From Candidatus Hydrogenedentota bacterium (GTDB taxonomy: Bacteria; Hydrogenedentota; Hydrogenedentia; Hydrogenedentales; SLHB01): a DNA stretch of 9,013 nucleotides. This document shows, one piece after another, positions 1 to 6,781 of this stretch (position 1 is the first letter of the stretch; every line of letters begins with the position of its first letter). The stretch covers positions 1 to 9,013 of the forward strand of contig SLSB01000565.1 in the NCBI GenBank assembly GCA_007130675.1. Reading direction: 5' to 3'. The notes beneath the pieces are model-generated. The model made no database searches, was not told the origin of the DNA, and was given only the letters and a program-made list of their open reading frames with translations. The position numbers were made by a program, and so were the translations under genes.

Positions 1-9
1 CGGAATTTA

Positions 10-40
10 TTGACAGATCCTGCCCCAACGGTGGTATTAT
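10..40 (+). promoter_or_regulatory. Candidate sigma70-like promoter of the polysaccharide operon
   Basis: A perfect -35 hexamer TTGACA (10-15) is followed by TATTAT (35-40), which matches the -10 consensus at five of six positions. The spacer is 19 bases, longer than the preferred 17. Initiation would fall near 46-48, immediately before the Shine-Dalgarno sequence at 49-54, giving a very short leader if translation starts at 59. Any upstream gene lies outside the window, so a promoter here is plausible but unproven. Confidence 0.35.
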
Positions 41-48
41 CAGTTTAC

Positions 49-54
49 GGGAGG
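49..54 (+). promoter_or_regulatory. Ribosome binding site for the ATG at 59
   Basis: GGGAGG lies four bases before the ATG at 59. It is the strongest Shine-Dalgarno match near the 5' end of the glycosyltransferase gene and is the reason for choosing 59 over the family-typical start at 134. The ATG at 134 is preceded only by a G6 run (115-120), 13 bases away. Confidence 0.55.
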
Positions 55-58
55 CAAT

Positions 59-1234
59 ATGGCTGCAATTCAGCAGTTGCTCCTTTTGTCAACTCTTGGT
101 GCGTGGCGGCTTTTGGGGGGATTCACCAGCGTTATGCGAATCGCGGTATTGGGAACGCGCGGCATTCCAGCGAACTACGGCGGGTTCGAGACCTTTGCGC
201 AAGAACTGAGCGTCCGGCTCGTGCAGCGCGGGCACCACGTCACCGTCTATTGCCGCCGCGCAAACTATCCCGAACCCCTCGAGGAATACCGAGGTGTGCA
301 ACTCGTCACGCTGCCCACGATTCACACCAAATCACTCGACACGCTTTCGCACGCCTTTCTGTCGTCATTGCATGTGCTCGGACGCGGCGTTGACATTGCC
401 CTATATTGCAACAGCGCCACCAGTTGTTTTGCATGGCTCCCGAGGCTGCGCGGAGCAAAAGTAGTGATGAACCCTGACGGCCTCGAGTGGGAGCGCGCCA
501 AGTGGGGGTGGGCGGGAAAGGCCTTCTATAAACTCTCCGAGCACCTTGCGGCCCGTTTTCCCCACCGTCTCGTCTCGGATTCGCACGTTATTCAGGAATA
601 TTACCAGGAAAAATTCGGCTGCCCGAGTGATTACGCAGCATACGGAGCGGATATCGTCGAGCGGGGCACGGACCGCGAACTGCTGGCTGAATTCGGCGTC
701 GAGCCCGAGCGCTACTTTCTCTTCGTGAGCCGCCTCGAACCCGAGAATAACGCCCACCTCGTGGTCGAGGCCTTCGAACATGTCAAGACGGATATGAACC
801 TGCTGATGGTCGGCAGCGCACCCTTCGCGGACGACTACATCCGCAAGCTGACAAACACCAGTGACAAGCGCATCATCTTTCCCGGAGCCTTGTACGGAGA
901 GACCTATCGTGCCTTGCAGGCCAACGCCTATGTGTATGTCAATGCAATGGAAGTTGGGGGGACCCATCCAGCCATTCTCGAGGCCATGGGCGCGGGTAAT
1001 TGCGTTCTCGTCAGCGATATCGCATATAATGTCGAAGCTGTCGCCGAGGCGGGGGTTCAGTTTCGCAGCAAAGACGCCGAAGACTGCCGCAAGAAAATGC
1101 AGTGGCTTGCCGATAATCCGGGGGAAGTCAGTAGATTCCGTGCGCGTGCAGCCGAACGTGCGCAAACACAATTCAACTGGGACGATGTCGTATCCCAATA
1201 TGAGAAAATCTTCGAGCGGCTCATAACGACTTGA
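59..1234 (+). CDS. GT4-type glycosyltransferase with DUF1972 N-terminus (rhamnosyltransferase-like)
   Basis: This is a cytoplasmic GT-B glycosyltransferase that probably moves a sugar, possibly rhamnose, from a nucleotide donor onto a growing polysaccharide intermediate. The N-terminal Rossmann half carries the DUF1972 hallmark GTRGIPANYGGFET (residues 32-45). The C-terminal half has SRLEPENN (224-231), typical of this group, and the donor-site stretch GGTHPAILEAMGAG (300-313). The length of 391 residues fits the family. Most relatives begin at the equivalent of residue 26 (MRIAVLG, ATG at 134), so the first 25 residues may be an extension or untranslated. I kept 59 because it has a much better ribosome binding site. 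It is the first gene of the visible operon, ending 20 bases before the SDR start. Acceptor, donor and linkage cannot be read from sequence; membership of the DUF1972 glycosyltransferase group is secure. Confidence 0.9.
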   Translation: MAAIQQLLLLSTLGAWRLLGGFTSVMRIAVLGTRGIPANYGGFETFAQELSVRLVQRGHHVTVYCRRANYPEPLEEYRGVQLVTLPTIHTKSLDTLSHAFLSSLHVLGRGVDIALYCNSATSCFAWLPRLRGAKVVMNPDGLEWERAKWGWAGKAFYKLSEHLAARFPHRLVSDSHVIQEYYQEKFGCPSDYAAYGADIVERGTDRELLAEFGVEPERYFLFVSRLEPENNAHLVVEAFEHVKTDMNLLMVGSAPFADDYIRKLTNTSDKRIIFPGALYGETYRALQANAYVYVNAMEVGGTHPAILEAMGAGNCVLVSDIAYNVEAVAEAGVQFRSKDAEDCRKKMQWLADNPGEVSRFRARAAERAQTQFNWDDVVSQYEKIFERLITT

Positions 1235-1254
1235 GCCAAGCAGAAAAGACCGTC

Positions 1255-2247
1255 ATGGATTGGAATGGAAGAAAAGTCCTTGTTACCGGAGCCGCCGGTT
1301 TTATCGGCAGCCATCTGTGTGAACGACTCCTGGGAGAGGGCGCCGATGTCCGGGCGATGGTTCACGGCAACATGCGCGGCAGTATTGGCCATCTTGCTGC
1401 CATCCCCACCGAGCGCCGCAAGAACATCGAGATTGTCGGGGGCAATATCCGCGATGGCGCGTTTGTGCGCGATGCCACCACCGGCGTGGACACGGTGTTT
1501 CACCTGGCGGCCGTCACCAGCGTGGTCTACTCATATTCCAATCCCGACGAGACCATCTTCACCAATGTGAGCGGCACCCTGAACGTGTGCAACGCGGCGC
1601 GCCACGAGAATGTCAGGCGACTGGTGCATACGTCCTCGGCAGGGGTATACGGACCGGCCGAGGGTGACCTTCCCATTAGCGAGACCCATCCCGTGCGGGC
1701 CTACAACCCCTACACCGCATCAAAGCTGGCGGCCGACAACGTGGTCGAGAGCTTCCATCTGTCGTACGAACTTCCGGTCACCATCATTCGCATCTTCAAT
1801 GTGTATGGGCCGCGTATCGGGCGGTTTCTGATTATCCCCACGATAATCCTGCAACTGATCAAAGGCTGCGAACTCAAACTCGGCAGCATGACCCCTACGC
1901 GCAATTTTACCTATATTGACGACATCGTCGAGGCCTACCTGCTGATGGCCGAATACGAGGCTGTCGTGGGCGAAGTAGTCAATTTCGGCTCACCACGCGC
2001 CCTCACCATCGGCGAACTAGCCCTCCTCATTGCCGGTTTAATGGGCCGTGATGTCACAATTGCGCAAGATGCCAAAGCCTTGCGACCCCATAAGAGCGAA
2101 ATCGACCGTGTTCTCGCCGATGTGACCAAAGCCCGCGAACTCCTCGAGTGGTCATCCAAAGTCGAACTCGAAGACGGTCTAAGACAAACCATCGACTGGA
2201 TTGCCGCGGGAGGCTATGACGATCTCCCAGCCCAAGATGAGAAGTAA
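1255..2247 (+). CDS. Extended-SDR NAD-dependent nucleotide-sugar epimerase/dehydratase (LegB-like overall)
   Basis: This is probably a cytoplasmic enzyme acting on a nucleotide sugar to supply the polysaccharide. The NAD-binding motif TGAAGFIG is at residues 11-18, and the catalytic YxxxK is Y153-TAS-K157. The substrate side has NVYGPR and the stretch PTRNFTYIDDIVEAYL. Overall wording, including the start MDWNGRKVLVTG and the late RPHKSE segment, resembles LegB-type 4,6-dehydratases. However, the loop before VYG reads TSSAG (126-130), where dehydratases have an acidic residue before VYG (RmlB TDE, LegB TSE). This is closer to the SSA-T/G-VYG form of 4-epimerases. I chose ATG 1255 (330 residues) because the family normally begins a few residues before the VLVTG strand. 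A TTG at 1231, overlapping the upstream stop, is open in frame but has no ribosome binding site. The SDR call is firm; epimerase versus dehydratase is open. Confidence 0.9.
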   Translation: MDWNGRKVLVTGAAGFIGSHLCERLLGEGADVRAMVHGNMRGSIGHLAAIPTERRKNIEIVGGNIRDGAFVRDATTGVDTVFHLAAVTSVVYSYSNPDETIFTNVSGTLNVCNAARHENVRRLVHTSSAGVYGPAEGDLPISETHPVRAYNPYTASKLAADNVVESFHLSYELPVTIIRIFNVYGPRIGRFLIIPTIILQLIKGCELKLGSMTPTRNFTYIDDIVEAYLLMAEYEAVVGEVVNFGSPRALTIGELALLIAGLMGRDVTIAQDAKALRPHKSEIDRVLADVTKARELLEWSSKVELEDGLRQTIDWIAAGGYDDLPAQDEK

Positions 2248-2318
2248 GCTCCCGTTCTGAGATGAAATCGTGTAGAATATGCGTTGTAACAAACGGAACC
2301 ACGGGGAACCTGGGGGCT

Positions 2319-3089
2319 ATGCGCGCCAACAGACGAACACCTGGAAAACGGCTCTGTAAACCCGTTTTCGTCAGCTCGACCGTATGGCTCGTGCTTATTA
2401 CCGGTTGTGGCGTGATAGCCGCGTTTCAGGCCGCCAGCGCTGACCAGCACGTGTGGAGCCACGGGTTCCGATTGGATGACAAACACACGCTCCTGTTGGA
2501 ACAGCGCCACCGAGAGATTACCATTGGACTTGCGGTTCGCAGCAGAAACGTCGGAGACACAGCGCGTACCCGTACCCGCGACGGCGGCGGCGACACCGTC
2601 GACCGTTTCGGAAAGATGGAGTATCTGGCGCGGATTTCCGCCGAGGTGCTCAAGCCCTCGGCCCCGAATTATCTGCGAAATCCGGGCGAACGGTATCGAA
2701 TTATCATCGAGGGACTCGAGGCCGACCCCGATTTCCGGGTGCAGCTCGAGGTCGATGCTATTGCCGCGCGCGACGCTGTGCTGGCCCAATTCAAGGCCCT
2801 GGGCGCCCAGACCCGCGGCATCCAGCGTGACGCGCTTCACTATGCCGGGCCCTACGTATTGCAGGTGCTCAACGAAACCAACCTTATGCCTGCCCCCATC
2901 CCCATGTCCATTGCCGAAAGCCGGGTAGGACGTATCCGGTTTGACAACCCCGGACTGCAGCGCGAGAGTATCGAGGCCGGGCGAAAACTGTATGCCGGTG
3001 AAAAAACAAGACACACACCCTCCGGGCCTCCGCGAGAAGCGGGCAACACGGGTGCCGCGCGGACTGGGGGATGGGCGAAACAACCTTGA
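2319..3089 (+). CDS. Unrecognised exported or lipid-anchored protein of the polysaccharide operon
   Basis: I do not recognise this family. From ATG 2319 it has 256 residues. A basic N-terminus (RANRRTPGKR) precedes a hydrophobic run, a lipobox-like ITGC (27-30) and an ASA/DQ site (39-41), so it is either a lipoprotein anchored at Cys30 or a protein cleaved by signal peptidase I. The mature part is charged and apparently alpha/beta, with a helical stretch around AARDAVLAQFKALGAQ. It ends in a Gly/Pro/Arg-rich, probably disordered tail of about 35 residues. Codon third positions are GC-rich like the neighbours, supporting real coding. An in-frame ATG at 2262 would add 19 residues; neither start has a convincing ribosome binding site, and 2319 gives the better-shaped signal peptide. 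Its place between nucleotide-sugar and export genes suggests a periplasmic or outer-membrane accessory role in polysaccharide export, which is inference only. Confidence 0.7.
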   Translation: MRANRRTPGKRLCKPVFVSSTVWLVLITGCGVIAAFQAASADQHVWSHGFRLDDKHTLLLEQRHREITIGLAVRSRNVGDTARTRTRDGGGDTVDRFGKMEYLARISAEVLKPSAPNYLRNPGERYRIIIEGLEADPDFRVQLEVDAIAARDAVLAQFKALGAQTRGIQRDALHYAGPYVLQVLNETNLMPAPIPMSIAESRVGRIRFDNPGLQRESIEAGRKLYAGEKTRHTPSGPPREAGNTGAARTGGWAKQP

Positions 3090-3103
3090 TCTACAGGAGC
3101 TGG

Positions 3104-3108
3104 GGAGG
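3104..3108 (+). promoter_or_regulatory. Ribosome binding site fixing the exporter start at 3118
   Basis: GGAGG ends nine bases before ATG 3118. This start puts a lipoprotein signal peptide at the N-terminus. The frame is open back to 2941, but an upstream start would bury the signal peptide 59 residues in and overlap the preceding gene. Confidence 0.7.
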
Positions 3109-3117
3109 CAGGTGTTT

Positions 3118-4491
3118 ATGAAATGCGCGGTGCGGCGGAGTATCGCCTGTTTGGGGCTCGCGATATGCCTGGCGGCTGTCTGCGGGTGCCAGACATCCAC
3201 GGGCATCCGGGTTATTGACCCGAAAGGGGCAACCCGCGAATTGACCCCCGAAGAAGTCACACACATGACCGGAGGCGCGCAACCCTACTTGCTGCAAGTG
3301 GGCGACGAAATTCAACTCATGTTCAACGTGCGCAACATCCAGGAAGGCGAAGCGCCGTGGGACTACCGCATCGAGGTCGGAGACAACATGGAGGTGCGCC
3401 TCTCGTCCGACACCGTCGATCCCAGCACATATGTGATCGACTTCGGCGATGTAATCGGCATCTCTTTTCTCAACAACTGGCCGCTCAACATGAACCGCAC
3501 TGTCCGCCCGGATGGGATGATCAGCGCCACGGAAATTGGCGATGTGCAGGCCGCGGGGCTTACCACCCGGCAACTCGAAGAACGCTTGACCGCCTTATAT
3601 GACCAAACCGGCATCATCCAGGGCGACCCACAGATCAGCGTAAACGTAGACTTTGCAAACCTTGACCGCCTCGAAAGCATCAGCCGCGATGTGACGGTCC
3701 GCCCCAATGGAGCCATCAGCCTCCCCATGCTCCCGAAAGAGGTAAAGATCGCAGGACTCACGGTCGCCGAAGCCTCACAGCTCATTGCCGAAGAAGCCGC
3801 AAAGGTGCTCATGAACCCGCCCACCGTCGCACTGGTGGTGTTTCCAAATATCAACGCCGTGCTCTCGGGCATGAATGCCGTGGTCAAGGTGCGCACCGAC
3901 GGCACGGTCTCGGTACCGCGCATCCATGACCCAATCCAGGCCGCGGGCTATCGCGTCGAGGAGCTTCGCGATATCCTCCGCGAGGCCTGCAAAGGTTTAA
4001 TCCATAATCCCGTCGAAGTGTCGGTCGACGTGCTCGAGGCCACCGGCGCGCGCATTTACGTCGGCGGCGAAGTCGGTGTGCCGGGGGTATACCCGCTCGA
4101 TAGCTGCCCAACGGCCTTGCAAGCCGTCATTATGGCCCGGGGACCCGCAAACAGCGCCCGCCTCAACAGCGTGATCGTCATTCGCCGAAACCCTGACGGA
4201 AAACCCTACGTGTTCAAAACGAACCTGCGGGCCGCGTTGACCAAGGGACACACCGAAAACGACATCCCCCTGAAACCCTTTGATGTAGTCTATGTACCGG
4301 AAAAGATGGTCGTCCGCGCCAACATTTTTGTCGATCGGTATATCAACCAGATCGTGCCGTTCGACAATACCCTCGGCGTAAACGCCACATATTATATGAA
4401 TAAGCAACGCGTGCGCTCGAAATCGCGCAGCATCGGGGCCAGTGCCGTGGTAACTCCCTTCCAGGGAGGCAACATTGTGGTAGCCCCATAA
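3118..4491 (+). CDS. Wza-like outer-membrane polysaccharide export lipoprotein with triplicated periplasmic repeat
   Basis: This is an outer-membrane polysaccharide exporter (OPX/Wza family) that would form the periplasm-to-surface channel with the co-polymerase encoded next. It has 457 residues. The signal peptide ends in a lipobox-like VCGC with lipid-anchor Cys24; Cys at -2 is unusual. The N-terminal region holds three short GD-type strands (VGDEI 61-65, VGDNM 87-91, FGDVI 109-113). Three units follow, each with a P/T-D/N-G turn (RPDG 130, RPNG 195, RTDG 259), an AG-L/Y motif (147, 213, 277) and a terminal V-x-V strand, so the poly-export half-domain is repeated about every 65 residues. 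A SLBB-like segment begins at GARIYVGGEVGVPGVYPL (310-327). The C-terminal IFVDRYINQIVPF (403-415) matches the family's end region, which in Wza forms the membrane-spanning helix. Spacing to its neighbours (28 and 54 bases) supports co-transcription. Confidence 0.92.
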   Translation: MKCAVRRSIACLGLAICLAAVCGCQTSTGIRVIDPKGATRELTPEEVTHMTGGAQPYLLQVGDEIQLMFNVRNIQEGEAPWDYRIEVGDNMEVRLSSDTVDPSTYVIDFGDVIGISFLNNWPLNMNRTVRPDGMISATEIGDVQAAGLTTRQLEERLTALYDQTGIIQGDPQISVNVDFANLDRLESISRDVTVRPNGAISLPMLPKEVKIAGLTVAEASQLIAEEAAKVLMNPPTVALVVFPNINAVLSGMNAVVKVRTDGTVSVPRIHDPIQAAGYRVEELRDILREACKGLIHNPVEVSVDVLEATGARIYVGGEVGVPGVYPLDSCPTALQAVIMARGPANSARLNSVIVIRRNPDGKPYVFKTNLRAALTKGHTENDIPLKPFDVVYVPEKMVVRANIFVDRYINQIVPFDNTLGVNATYYMNKQRVRSKSRSIGASAVVTPFQGGNIVVAP

Positions 4492-4493
4492 CA

Positions 4494-4523
4494 TTGGCGC
4501 TCGGCCCCGAAGGGTAGCGCCGA
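4494..4523 (+). repeat. Intergenic hairpin between exporter and co-polymerase genes
   Basis: TTGGCGCT (4494-4501) pairs with AGCGCCGA (4516-4523) over eight positions including one G-T pair. An inner CCC/GGG stem (4505-4507 with 4512-4514) closes a CGAA tetraloop. No T-run follows, so this is not a classical terminator. It could stabilise or separate the mRNA segments of the two genes or modulate readthrough. The structure is visible; the function is inference. Confidence 0.4.
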
Positions 4524-4545
4524 ACAAAGCAAAGGGAAAAGGGAG

Positions 4546-6543
4546 ATGGACCAGCGGCAAATCTTCCTCAGAGACGTCTTAACCGTCCTGTTCAAGCACA
4601 AGCTGTTTATCGTGGCGTTTATCGCAGTCGTGACCGGCGTCGTGCTCGTGGGCAATTACGTGTGGCCCCCCACCTACGAATCGGTGGCAAAGGTGCGCCT
4701 GATACGCGGGCGCACCACATCACAACCCGACCCGACGGTGGTCCAAACCGAAGCCGCCATGTTGATGGTGCAACTCTCCCGCGAAGACGTGCACTCCGAG
4801 ATTGACCTCATCTACGCCAACGATGTCCTCCAGAACGTGGTCGAGACCCTCGGACTGGATGACGCAATGGACCGAGAGGTCAGCCCCGTCCGGCTCGCCC
4901 TGTGGGGAGTGCGCGAACTCGAGTACGCCTTCGGGCTCAAACGCCGTCCCGAGCCGAAACAGCGCGCCGTCGAGGCGCTCGAGGAAGCCATCCAGGTCAC
5001 GGCGGACGACAGAAAGTTCGTGCTCGAAATCCGTTGCCGGCTCGGCGACCCCCAGTTGGCACACGACGTTTTAAAGGCCCTGCTTGCGGCATACCAGAAA
5101 AAACATGTGGACGTGTTTGACCAGCCCGGAAGCATGGACTTCTTTGATGAGCAGGTCGCCCGCGTGAATGTCGAGTTGTTCGAAGCCCAGCAGAAGCTCG
5201 AGACCTTCCGCTCCCTGCACCAGGTCGTGTCGCTCGAGGCCGAAAAAGACCTCCTGCTCGCCCAATACACCGATGCCCGCAAACTCTTGCTCCAGCTTTC
5301 CGAAAGTGAGGATGCCGCGGAACTGGCCGCCGAGGGCAAGACTGACCAGATCCTGGTTGCCGCCTTATCTGAGGAGACCGAGAATACGGTTGTCACCGAA
5401 CTGCAGTTGCGGCTCCTCGAACTGCTGCTCGAACGCAATCGAATCACCGAGAATCTCGGCCCGAGACACCCGCAAGTGGTGGCCATCCATAACGAAATCA
5501 GCAGAGCAGCCGAGCGCCTCGCCGAAGCCATCACGGCGACCCGCAGCACAACACACGCAAGAATCGCCGACATTCAAAAGCGCCTCCAGGAATTGAACGC
5601 GCTCGAGGGCGAATTGGAGGATCTCCAGCGCAGAGTCGACACGACTTCGGATACGCTCGTGTACTATACCCAGAAGCGCGAAGAAGCCTTCGTCGCGGAT
5701 GCTATGAAGGACAGACAGATCTCGAGCATTCGCATCGTCGAGCACCCCACCGTGTCCGTCAACCCGGTCAGCCCGCGCAAATTGCTCAATGTGGTCGTCG
5801 CCCTGCTGGTGGGCGTAATTGGGGGCATCGCGCTGGCCTTCTTCCTTGATTACCTCGACCACGGGCTCAAAACACCCGAAGACGTTGACTTCTATCTCAA
5901 GGTGCCGCCACTCGCCTCGTTTTTCCGGACTGGGCACAACCAACCCCTCGACACGACCGAAGCGCATCGGCTCAGCACCATGCTCGATGCCGTCCAGTCC
6001 GGCGTGCCAAACCAGTTAATCGAAGTCACCAGCGCCGTTCCCGGAGAGCAGGCCGGCGAGGTCGCCATCGGCCTCGCAAAGGCCCGTGCCGCCAACCCCG
6101 ACTGGCGCGTACTGTACATCGATGCGGCCCCGCACCGTTCCGAGGACGCTTCGCTCAAGGGCCTCACCGATGTGGCAACCCAACAGGCCACGCTCGATGA
6201 CGTGCTCACACAGGATGGCGATCTCTACAGGTTGCCCCGCGGAAAAGCAGAATGCCCAGCCTACCTCTGGGAAACCCGTAGCATGCAAGCCGTTCTTGCG
6301 GATCTGCGCCAGCGCTTCGACCGCATCGTTTTGTATACCGCTCCGCTGTGTGTCTCGACCGATGCCATCGACGCAGCCCGGTACACCGACGGCGTGGTGA
6401 TCGTCATCAAAGCCGACAGTACCCGCCGCGAGGTGGTCGCTCGAGCATTGGACATGATCCGCAGCGCACATGGACGCATCGTGGGTGCCGTGCTGACCGA
6501 ACGTAAGCAGACCATCCCCGCGGTGGTGTATCGCCGCATCTGA
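4546..6543 (+). CDS. Wzz/Wzc-like polysaccharide co-polymerase with degenerate BY-kinase domain
   Basis: This is an inner-membrane chain-length/co-polymerase protein expected to work with the exporter to control polymer length and secretion. The first transmembrane helix lies at about residues 17-39, followed by a Wzz fold, a long periplasmic coiled-coil region (about 198-400) and a GNVR-like region. The proline-rich NPVSPRKLLN (406-415) leads into the second helix (about 412-434). The cytoplasmic C-terminus has the layout of a bacterial tyrosine kinase, but the key motifs are lost. The Walker A equivalent reads VPGEQAG (498-504) instead of GEGKS/T, Walker A' keeps IDA (525-527) but continues APHR, and the Walker B position reads VLYTAP (595-600) with Tyr597 where Asp is expected. 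Only one Tyr (in VVYRRI) lies at the extreme C-terminus instead of a Tyr cluster. Its length of 665 residues is near that of fused Wzc proteins. AGGGA at 4533-4537 can serve as ribosome binding site. The family call is strong; lack of kinase activity is a motif-based inference. Confidence 0.92.
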   Translation: MDQRQIFLRDVLTVLFKHKLFIVAFIAVVTGVVLVGNYVWPPTYESVAKVRLIRGRTTSQPDPTVVQTEAAMLMVQLSREDVHSEIDLIYANDVLQNVVETLGLDDAMDREVSPVRLALWGVRELEYAFGLKRRPEPKQRAVEALEEAIQVTADDRKFVLEIRCRLGDPQLAHDVLKALLAAYQKKHVDVFDQPGSMDFFDEQVARVNVELFEAQQKLETFRSLHQVVSLEAEKDLLLAQYTDARKLLLQLSESEDAAELAAEGKTDQILVAALSEETENTVVTELQLRLLELLLERNRITENLGPRHPQVVAIHNEISRAAERLAEAITATRSTTHARIADIQKRLQELNALEGELEDLQRRVDTTSDTLVYYTQKREEAFVADAMKDRQISSIRIVEHPTVSVNPVSPRKLLNVVVALLVGVIGGIALAFFLDYLDHGLKTPEDVDFYLKVPPLASFFRTGHNQPLDTTEAHRLSTMLDAVQSGVPNQLIEVTSAVPGEQAGEVAIGLAKARAANPDWRVLYIDAAPHRSEDASLKGLTDVATQQATLDDVLTQDGDLYRLPRGKAECPAYLWETRSMQAVLADLRQRFDRIVLYTAPLCVSTDAIDAARYTDGVVIVIKADSTRREVVARALDMIRSAHGRIVGAVLTERKQTIPAVVYRRI

Positions 6544-6562
6544 TCTGCCCCGAATTGACACG

Positions 6563-6617
6563 TTCCGCGGCGATCTCGGGGTGCTCCTGCGAAACGAGGT
6601 CAGCAGGAGCCCGCGAA
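6563..6617 (+). terminator. Candidate terminator or mRNA 3'-end hairpin of the polysaccharide operon
   Basis: GCTCCTGC (6583-6590) pairs perfectly with GCAGGAGC (6603-6610) around a 12-base loop, 39 bases after the co-polymerase stop. An outer stem can form between TTCCGCGG (6563-6570) and CCGCGAA (6611-6617) with one bulged C. There is no T-run after it, so it fits an mRNA-protecting 3' hairpin or Rho-linked end better than a classical intrinsic terminator. Confidence 0.4.
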
Positions 6618-6640
6618 GATGAAATGGATTGAGAAGAGCG

Positions 6641-6681
6641 CACAAACAAACGAGGGCCGGTGCCGCTCGGCACCAGCCCTC
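6641..6681 (-). terminator. Strong hairpin with T-rich flank, terminator-like on the minus strand
   Basis: GAGGGC-C-GGTGCC (6652-6664) pairs with GGCACC-A-GCCCTC (6669-6681) around a GCTC loop: two 6-bp stems separated by one mismatch. Read on the minus strand it is followed by GTTTGTTTGTG (complement of 6641-6651), giving an imperfect intrinsic terminator. It lies about 190 bases past the glpK stop, so it could end the glpK transcript or a separate minus-strand RNA. On the plus strand the following bases are not T-rich. Confidence 0.4.
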
Positions 6682-6722
6682 ATCTATACTCGAACTCACG
6701 ATGGGGATTTGGCTCGACCCAT

Positions 6723-6772
6723 CCGCGAGTTATTTTAGAGGCCCAGGAAATAAATTCCGTGGGCCTCCGCGG
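6723..6772. repeat. Extended two-part inverted repeat
   Basis: GAGGCCCA (6738-6745) pairs perfectly with TGGGCCTC (6760-6767). Inside it GGAA (6746-6749) pairs with TTCC (6755-6758) around an ATAAA loop, leaving a single bulged G at 6759. An outer CCGCG/CGCGG stem (6723-6727 with 6768-6772) can close across a 10-base AT-rich bulge. The structure is clear from base pairing; neither flank has a terminator-type T-run on its downstream side. Confidence 0.45.
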
Positions 6773-6781
6773 AAGGAGAAA

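Noticed and set aside
10..393. 127-codon plus-strand frame starting at the window edge
   Set aside because: It overlaps the glycosyltransferase in another frame with an Arg/His-rich translation. It could hold the tail of an upstream gene only in its first few codons, which cannot be judged.
401..1198. 265-codon minus-strand open frame opposite the glycosyltransferase
   Set aside because: It is the antisense shadow of a clearly conserved gene and shows no domain of its own.
2941..3117. Upstream extension of the exporter reading frame to ATG 2941
   Set aside because: It would bury the lipoprotein signal peptide and overlap the previous gene; ATG 3118 has a good ribosome binding site.
2214..3266. 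350-codon open frame on the minus strand across the unrecognised gene
   Set aside because: It overlaps the end of the SDR, all of the exported-protein gene and the signal peptide of the exporter. It has no recognisable domain or signal, and the plus-strand frame has operon spacing and a signal peptide.
4812..5573. 253-codon minus-strand open frame opposite the co-polymerase
   Set aside because: The Ser/Arg-rich low-complexity translation is the mirror of the coiled-coil coding region.
6555..6560. Perfect TTGACA just after the co-polymerase stop
   Set aside because: No acceptable -10 hexamer lies 15-19 bases downstream on the plus strand.
6660..6723. tRNA-like impression from CTCGAACTC near the hairpin
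   Set aside because: No acceptor stem, anticodon arm or D-arm can be folded around it on either strand.
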